Below, in pieces: positions 6,045 through 9,727 of a DNA stretch of 9,727 bases. Origin of the DNA: Lachnospiraceae bacterium UBA2860 (lineage in GTDB: Bacteria > Bacillota > Clostridia > Lachnospirales > Lachnospiraceae); assembly GCA_002350625.1 (NCBI GenBank), contig DEFE01000063.1:20946-30672 (forward strand), read 5' to 3'. The translations under genes were made by a program, and so were the position numbers. The first letter of the stretch is position 1. Each line of letters begins with the position of its first letter. Below the pieces are notes generated by a model. It worked only from the letters and a program-made list of their open reading frames with translations. It was not told the origin of the DNA and searched no databases.

Positions 6045-6073
6045 ATCGTAATCCATTTAAAATGGATTTTCAA
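6045..6073 (-). promoter_or_regulatory. promoter of the xre-purO operon
   Basis: On the minus strand TTGAAA (6073-6068) and TACGAT (6050-6045) are 17 bases apart, with initiation near 6038. The -35 matches consensus at five of six positions and the -10 at four of six. The spacer is filled by a palindrome (separate entry). Confidence 0.65.
6050..6068. promoter_or_regulatory. 19-bp palindromic putative operator
   Basis: AATCCATT (6050-6057), three bases, then AATGGATT (6061-6068) form a perfect 8+8 inverted repeat. It covers the entire 17-base spacer of the operon promoter and touches one base of each hexamer. The length and symmetry fit a Cro/CI-type dimer site. The likely ligand is the HTH protein encoded just downstream, or the divergent one; this is inferred from position. 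Confidence 0.6.
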
Positions 6074-6131
6074 CCAAAAAAGTTTGATCGGGAGAACACT
6101 TTATAGAGACAATAAACGTCTAATAATTTAC

Positions 6132-6140
6132 TATGATAAT
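6132..6140 (+). promoter_or_regulatory. weak candidate -10 for the divergent HTH gene
   Basis: TATGATAAT at 6132-6140 offers a plausible -10 (TATGAT or GATAAT) on the plus strand, but no recognisable -35 stands at 16-18 bases. The gene at 6212 must be read from somewhere in this AT-rich intergenic region, and this is the best candidate I see. Confidence 0.3.
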
Positions 6141-6211
6141 GGTTTATTTTTCTTTTCGATGCTTTTATTGATGCGCAGGTATTATTTGCAGTGATGAAAA
6201 AAGGAGCTCAC

Positions 6212-6619
6212 ATGGCACACCGGCATGAACACCTCCCTGCAAGCAGTCAGACGGAAATTATCTCCGCCAATATACGGACATACATGAAAGCAAACAATCT
6301 GAATCAGAAGCAGCTGGCGGACCTGGCCGGCATCCGGCTCTCGACACTCAACAGCTGGGTGTCGGGAAAAAGTCATCCGAGGGACCGCAACCTGGAAAAG
6401 CTCGCCACAGCTCTCCATGTGGATATCAGAGATCTTACAGAGGACGGATCGCGGCGCAGCCACATGAGGATCGCCGAGCATCAGCTGCTGTCAAAATATA
6501 ACGAAAACCGCGACTTCAGGCTCTACATCGAGTATGGCATAGCTGCGGAAAAGTGTCAGCGCCTGCAGGAAATCAATCGCAAGCTTGCCGAAGAGCTCGG
6601 CGATGATCTGCAGCAGTAA
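6212..6619 (+). CDS. XRE-family HTH regulator with helical C-terminal extension
   Basis: A 135-residue DNA-binding protein. The XRE domain covers about residues 17-75, with NLNQKQLADLAGIRLSTLNS (29-48) forming the helix-turn-helix and WVSGKSHPR following it. A second part (about 82-133) is predicted helical and charged, and may serve in oligomerization; I do not recognise its family. The frame is open from a GTG at 6191, but AAGGAG (6201-6206) five bases ahead of the ATG at 6212 decides the start. It is transcribed divergently from the small XRE gene of the purO operon and shares its intergenic region, so cross-regulation is possible. It is followed by a hairpin shared with the convergent guaB. 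Confidence 0.85.
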   Translation: MAHRHEHLPASSQTEIISANIRTYMKANNLNQKQLADLAGIRLSTLNSWVSGKSHPRDRNLEKLATALHVDIRDLTEDGSRRSHMRIAEHQLLSKYNENRDFRLYIEYGIAAEKCQRLQEINRKLAEELGDDLQQ

Positions 6620-6660
6620 AATACCCTTTTGAAGGCATTGTGCCGCTGACCGGCATAAAT

Positions 6661-6701
6661 ATCCCCCGCATCCTGCAGTGATTCACCGCGATGCGGGGGA
6701 T
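6661..6701. terminator. shared hairpin terminator between the HTH gene and guaB
   Basis: A perfect 12-base stem, ATCCCCCGCATC (6661-6672) with GATGCGGGGGAT (6690-6701), encloses a 17-base loop between two convergent stop codons (6619 and 6712). The stem is very stable, but neither side has a clean T run (TTCGTTTACCTTT on the plus side, ATATTTATG on the minus side). Termination efficiency is therefore uncertain. Confidence 0.65.
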
Positions 6702-6711
6702 TCGTTTACCT

Positions 6712-8166
6712 TTATGACTCGACCGTATAATTCGGCGCCTCTTTCGTGATATGAATATCGTGAGGATGAGATTCTTTCAGGGATGCCGCCGAGATCTTGA
6801 CGAACTTCGCGCTCTCCTGCAGGATCGGGATCGAGGCCGCGCCGCAGTATCCCATGCCGGAGCGGATGCCGCCGACCAGCTGGAAGACGGTGTCCTCCAC
6901 AGAGCCCTTATAAGCGACGCGTCCCTCCACGCCTTCGGGCACGAGCTTTTTCGCATCCGTCTGGAAGTAGCGGTCCTTGCTGCCCGCCTCCATCGCCGAG
7001 ATGGAGCCCATGCCGCGGTAGACCTTGAATTTTCTTCCCTGGAACAGTTCAAAGCTTCCCGGCGCCTCGTCACAGCCGGCAAAAATGCTGCCCATCATAC
7101 AGACATTGGCTCCTGCGGCAAGCGCCTTCGTCATGTCTCCCGAGTACTGAATGCCGCCGTCCGCGATGATCGGCCTGCCGTATTTGCGGGCAGCTTTCGC
7201 CGCTTCCATCACAGCCGTAATCTGCGGCACGCCGATGCCGGCCACCACGCGGGTCGTGCAGATGGACCCAGGTCCGATCCCGATCTTCGCCGCGTCAGCG
7301 CCCGCTTCAAAGAGCGCCGCAGCGCCCTCTTCGGTCGCCACGTTGCCGGCGATGACCTGCAGATCCGGGAAAGCGTCCTTGATAAGGCGGCAGGTGTCGA
7401 GAATATTCTTCGAGTGGCCGTGCGCGGAATCGATCACGATCACGTCGACGTGGGCGCGCACAAGCGCCTCGACGCGCTCCATGACATTTGCCGTGATGCC
7501 GACCGCGGCACCGCACAGGAGACGTCCCTGGCTGTCCTTGGCGGAGATGGGATATTTGATCTGCTTCTCTATATCCTTGATCGTGATGAGGCCCTTGAGA
7601 TTACCTTCCCCGTCAACGATCGGGAGTTTTTCCTTTCTCGCTTTGCCGAGGATTTCCTTGGCTTCCTCGAGTGTGACGCCCTCGCGCGCCGTGATGAGTC
7701 CTTCTGACGTCATCTGCTCGCGGATCGGGCGGGTCATATCTGTCTGAAACTGCAGGTCACGGTTGGTGATGATGCCGACAAGCTTCCGCCCTTCCGTCAC
7801 GGGAACGCCGGAGATCCTGTACTTGGACATAAGTGCGTTGGCGTCTCCGAGCGTGTGCTCCGGAGAAAGAAAAAACGGATCCGTGATAACGCCGTTCTCG
7901 GAGCGCTTCACCATATCAACCTCTTCCGCCTGCTGCTCGACGCTCATGTTCTTGTGAATGATACCGATGCCGCCCTGGCGCGCCATGGCAATAGCCATCC
8001 GGTGTTCGGTGACCGTGTCCATGCCGGCGCTCATCATGGGAATGTTGAGCCGGATGCTGTTCGTCAGATTTGTCGAGATATCCACCTGATTCGGCGTGAC
8101 CTCCGAGTATTGCGGTATAAGCAGAACGTCATCAAATGTAATCCCTTCCCCTGCGATCGTTGCCAT
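6712..8166 (-). CDS. guaB: IMP dehydrogenase
   Basis: Oxidizes IMP to XMP with NAD+, the rate-limiting step toward guanine nucleotides, as a cytoplasmic tetramer. At 484 residues it has the normal bacterial length. The (beta/alpha)8 barrel is interrupted by a CBS-domain pair (about residues 93-205; ISGVPVTEG and LPIVDGEGNLKGLITIKDI are visible). Catalytic C303 lies in GIGPGSICTTR (296-306). Other marks are GITFDDVLLIPQYS (8-21), SAGMDTVTE (46-54), IADGGIQYSGD (334-344), YRGMGSISAM (383-392) and the flap EGVEGRVAYKG (411-421). The start ATG has AGGAGG seven bases upstream. It lies 37 bases after the membrane protein gene on the same strand, with no terminator between, so it is probably its second cistron. 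It consumes the IMP made by the neighbouring purO operon. Confidence 0.98.
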   Translation of the reverse strand: MATIAGEGITFDDVLLIPQYSEVTPNQVDISTNLTNSIRLNIPMMSAGMDTVTEHRMAIAMARQGGIGIIHKNMSVEQQAEEVDMVKRSENGVITDPFFLSPEHTLGDANALMSKYRISGVPVTEGRKLVGIITNRDLQFQTDMTRPIREQMTSEGLITAREGVTLEEAKEILGKARKEKLPIVDGEGNLKGLITIKDIEKQIKYPISAKDSQGRLLCGAAVGITANVMERVEALVRAHVDVIVIDSAHGHSKNILDTCRLIKDAFPDLQVIAGNVATEEGAAALFEAGADAAKIGIGPGSICTTRVVAGIGVPQITAVMEAAKAARKYGRPIIADGGIQYSGDMTKALAAGANVCMMGSIFAGCDEAPGSFELFQGRKFKVYRGMGSISAMEAGSKDRYFQTDAKKLVPEGVEGRVAYKGSVEDTVFQLVGGIRSGMGYCGAASIPILQESAKFVKISAASLKESHPHDIHITKEAPNYTVES

Positions 8167-8203
8167 TCGTATCCTCCTTCGCGGTAATCTATATGTTCAG
8201 TTT

Positions 8204-8698
8204 TCAGTCACGGAATACTTTCCCGGGCAGGCGCCACCTGAGATCCTCAAGCATCGCCTCGTCAAGCTCAAGCAGGTACTTCTTGCTGTCGTTTCCGCTT
8301 TTTATGATGGCATACACCTTGTGGTCCGCCTCACCGGATGTGTAATCGACAACCTTGTAGGTCACCCCGTAGCTGTCCAGATGATGCGACGAAACCGGCG
8401 CGATGCACTCAACATTTTCAAGCGTGATGGTGTCGAGATGCTTCCTGCTCGCTTTGGAGAAGATCGCCGCCACATCGATCTCGCCGTTGACATAGGCGTA
8501 CTCATACTCGACATTAAAGCGCGGGAACAGGAAATAGTCGAGAAAGCCCAGAATGATGAAGGCGATGAGAAAGATCGGGCTCACCATAAGGCCGAAGAAA
8601 GCGGCGATCAAAGTGGCTATGATGAGAAGCGCTTTCTTTACCGCGTCGGCAGGTCTCGGTTTTCTCGGGATAATAAGTTCGGAAAAATGGTCTTCCAT
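8204..8698 (-). CDS. small membrane protein upstream of guaB (possibly DUF6106)
   Basis: A 164-residue protein with a short basic N-terminus (RKPRPADAVKK), two closely spaced transmembrane segments (about residues 22-39 and 42-58) and a soluble C-terminal domain of about 100 residues rich in beta-type sequence (FNVEYEYAYVNGEIDVAAIF near 61-80). It resembles proteins found beside guaB and groEL in Lachnospiraceae that I believe are annotated DUF6106, but this is from memory. Function unknown. GGAGG stands five bases before the ATG. Promoter and tandem groEL terminators precede it, and guaB follows 37 bases downstream, so the two look co-transcribed. Because the stretch upstream of guaB lies within this coding region, guaB expression may depend on this gene's promoter. 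Confidence 0.8.
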   Translation of the reverse strand: MEDHFSELIIPRKPRPADAVKKALLIIATLIAAFFGLMVSPIFLIAFIILGFLDYFLFPRFNVEYEYAYVNGEIDVAAIFSKASRKHLDTITLENVECIAPVSSHHLDSYGVTYKVVDYTSGEADHKVYAIIKSGNDSKKYLLELDEAMLEDLRWRLPGKVFRD

Positions 8699-8728
8699 AA
8701 CATCCTCCGTAAGCGTTAGTTGCCGTTA

Positions 8729-8757
8729 AGTATACTACATATTTCCCTCGATTTGAA
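8729..8757 (-). promoter_or_regulatory. promoter of the membrane protein-guaB unit
   Basis: On the minus strand TTCAAA (8757-8752) and TATACT (8734-8729) are 17 bases apart. The -10 matches consensus at five of six positions and the -35 at four of six. It begins only four bases beyond the T run of the second groEL terminator. No purine-box or purine riboswitch fold was recognised in the roughly 24-base leader. Confidence 0.55.
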
Positions 8758-8760
8758 GAG

Positions 8761-8797
8761 AAAAACCGCAGGGAAGGCAAGGCTGTCCCTGCGGTTT
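8761..8797 (-). terminator. second (distal) terminator behind groEL
   Basis: A perfect 12-base stem, AAACCGCAGGGA (8763-8774) with TCCCTGCGGTTT (8786-8797), has an 11-base loop. On the minus strand it is followed by a T-rich run (TTTTTCTCTTC). With the proximal hairpin it forms a tandem terminator that isolates groEL from the next unit. Confidence 0.8.
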
Positions 8798-8810
8798 CAC
8801 GCATTGCAAA

Positions 8811-8840
8811 AGAAAGAGGCATCCGCCGATGCCTCTTTCT
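8811..8840 (-). terminator. proximal terminator of groEL
   Basis: A perfect 13-base stem, AGAAAGAGGCATC (8811-8823) with GATGCCTCTTTCT (8828-8840), closes a four-base loop. On the minus strand it ends in CTCTTTCTTTTG. It starts 15 bases after the groEL stop codon. Confidence 0.88.
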
Positions 8841-8854
8841 GCTTTGTTTTCTTT

Positions 8855-9727
8855 TTACATCATGCCCATGCCGGCGCCGCCTGCAGGTGCAGCAGGTTCC
8901 GGTTCCTTGATGATGGAGACGGCCGACTCGGTCGTAAGGAGTGTCGCCGCAATGGAATTCGCATTCTGAAGGGCGGATCTGGACACCTTGACCGGATCGA
9001 GGATACCGGCCTCAACCATGTTCACGTATTCATCCGTGAGCGCGTTGTAGCCTTCGCCTGCCTTCGCATCCTTGACCTTGTTAACGATCACGGCGCCTTC
9101 CTGGCCGGCATTTACCGCGATGCGGTAAAGCGGAGCTTCAAGAGCCTTCTTGACAATCTCGGCACCTGTCTTCTCGTCGCCCGAAAGGGAAGCGATCACT
9201 TCGTCAAGCTGCGCTGCCGCATGTACGTAGGAGGAGCCGCCGCCTGCGATGATGCCCTCTTCCACGGCTGCTCTCGTGGCATTTAAAGCGTCCTCCATGC
9301 GGAGCTTCTTGTCCTTCATCTCGGTCTCTGTCGGCGCGCCGACGCGGATAACCGCGACGCCGCCCGCGAGCTTCGCCAGTCTCTCCTGGAGCTTTTCGCG
9401 GTCGAAATCGGATTTCGTCTCGGCGATCTGGTTCTTGATCTGCGCGACTCTGTCCGCGATTTCCTTCTTGTCGCCTTCGCCGTCCACGATGACGGTGTTC
9501 TCCTTGGCGACCTTCACGGCCTTGGCGCGGCCGAGCTGATCGATCGTGACTTCCTTTAAGTCGATGCCGAGTTCATCGGACACAACCGTGCCGCCTGTCA
9601 GAACAGCGATGTCCTTCAGCATTTCCTTTCTTCTGTCGCCGTAGCCCGGGGACTTGACCGCCACGACGTTGAATGTGCCGCGGAGCTTGTTGACGATGAG
9701 TGTCGTCAGAGCCTCGCCCTCGACGTC
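8855..9727 (-). CDS. groEL: chaperonin GroEL, C-terminal part (5' end outside the window)
   Basis: This is the 60-kDa ATP-dependent chaperonin that folds proteins inside a double ring with GroES in the cytoplasm. The window holds 290 codons. The frame is open to the right edge, starting within DVEGEALTTL (9727 leftward), so about half of the usual 540-residue protein (the N-terminal equatorial and part of the apical domain) is missing. Present are the apical segment VAVKSPGYGDRRKEMLKDIA, the intermediate-domain stretch RMEDALNATRAAVEEGIIAG holding the counterpart of the ATP-hydrolysis aspartate (D398 in E. coli), and the equatorial domain ending in a short GGAGMGMM tail. That tail is shorter than the long GGM repeats of E. 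coli. It ends at tandem terminators. groES would be expected upstream, beyond the edge. Confidence 0.97.
   Translation of the reverse strand, partial: DVEGEALTTLIVNKLRGTFNVVAVKSPGYGDRRKEMLKDIAVLTGGTVVSDELGIDLKEVTIDQLGRAKAVKVAKENTVIVDGEGDKKEIADRVAQIKNQIAETKSDFDREKLQERLAKLAGGVAVIRVGAPTETEMKDKKLRMEDALNATRAAVEEGIIAGGGSSYVHAAAQLDEVIASLSGDEKTGAEIVKKALEAPLYRIAVNAGQEGAVIVNKVKDAKAGEGYNALTDEYVNMVEAGILDPVKVSRSALQNANSIAATLLTTESAVSIIKEPEPAAPAGGAGMGMM

Larger units (their letters stand above)
6018..6104. repeat. concentric inverted repeats in the divergent regulator intergenic region
   Basis: An outer pair, ATAAAGTGTT (6018-6027) and AACACTTTAT (6095-6104), is a perfect 10+10 inverted repeat centred near 6061. 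A second pair, TTTTTTGG (6027-6034) and CCAAAAAA (6074-6081), is nested inside it, and both surround the 19-bp palindrome centred at 6059. The left outer arm falls in the 5' leader of the operon and the right arm about 60 bases upstream of its start point, so the structure works, if at all, at the DNA level rather than as an RNA hairpin. Confidence 0.55.

Noticed and set aside
6751..7707. Plus-strand open frame of 318 codons opposite guaB
   Set aside because: guaB is certain, with every catalytic motif present. The opposite frame is an Arg/Asp/His-rich shadow.
9111..9129. Inverted repeat TTTACCGC-GAT-GCGGTAAA resembling an operator
   Set aside because: It lies inside groEL and is explained by the codons of the conserved YRIAVNA stretch. 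No promoter is nearby.

Overview
The window looks like chromosomal DNA from a fairly GC-rich member of the Clostridia, most likely Lachnospiraceae-like. This is inferred from strong AGGAGG-type ribosome binding sites at almost every start, consensus sigma-A promoters, the purine genes (a stand-alone AICAR formyltransferase plus a PurO-type IMP cyclohydrolase) and the order groEL - small membrane protein - guaB. No insertion sequence, prophage, CRISPR array or integrase is visible. Most of it is housekeeping and metabolic sequence.

Left part, 1-2966. A nitroreductase-family gene (+) with its own consensus promoter meets a tiny Sel1-repeat gene (-). Then come a tRNA-Gly(GCC) on the minus strand with a perfect TTGACA-17-TATAAT promoter and a terminator, a small three-helix membrane protein (+) fired from a back-to-back promoter, and the branched-chain aminotransferase ilvE (+) with a near-perfect promoter. 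ilvE ends at a hairpin that also serves the convergent operon.

Centre, 2966-6211. A four-gene minus-strand operon reads xre-type regulator, purO-like IMP cyclohydrolase, AICAR formyltransferase, class II aldolase homologue. Together the two purine genes do what the bifunctional PurH does in most bacteria (AICAR to FAICAR to IMP). The aldolase homologue has lost a zinc-ligand histidine and other active-site residues. The operon promoter is unusual: a 19-bp palindrome fills the whole spacer between -35 and -10, an arrangement expected of a repressor operator, and it sits inside two more inverted repeats. A second, divergent HTH gene lies across this AT-rich intergenic region.

Right part, 6212-9727. 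The second HTH gene converges on guaB (IMP dehydrogenase, -), which uses the IMP made by the neighbouring operon. guaB follows a two-helix membrane protein gene with which it is probably co-transcribed. Tandem terminators separate these from the 3' half of groEL, which runs off the right edge.

The main points for a second look are the split PurH function with an archaeal-type cyclohydrolase, the palindrome-in-spacer promoter that may make the purine operon self-regulated, and the degenerate aldolase co-transcribed with purine genes.
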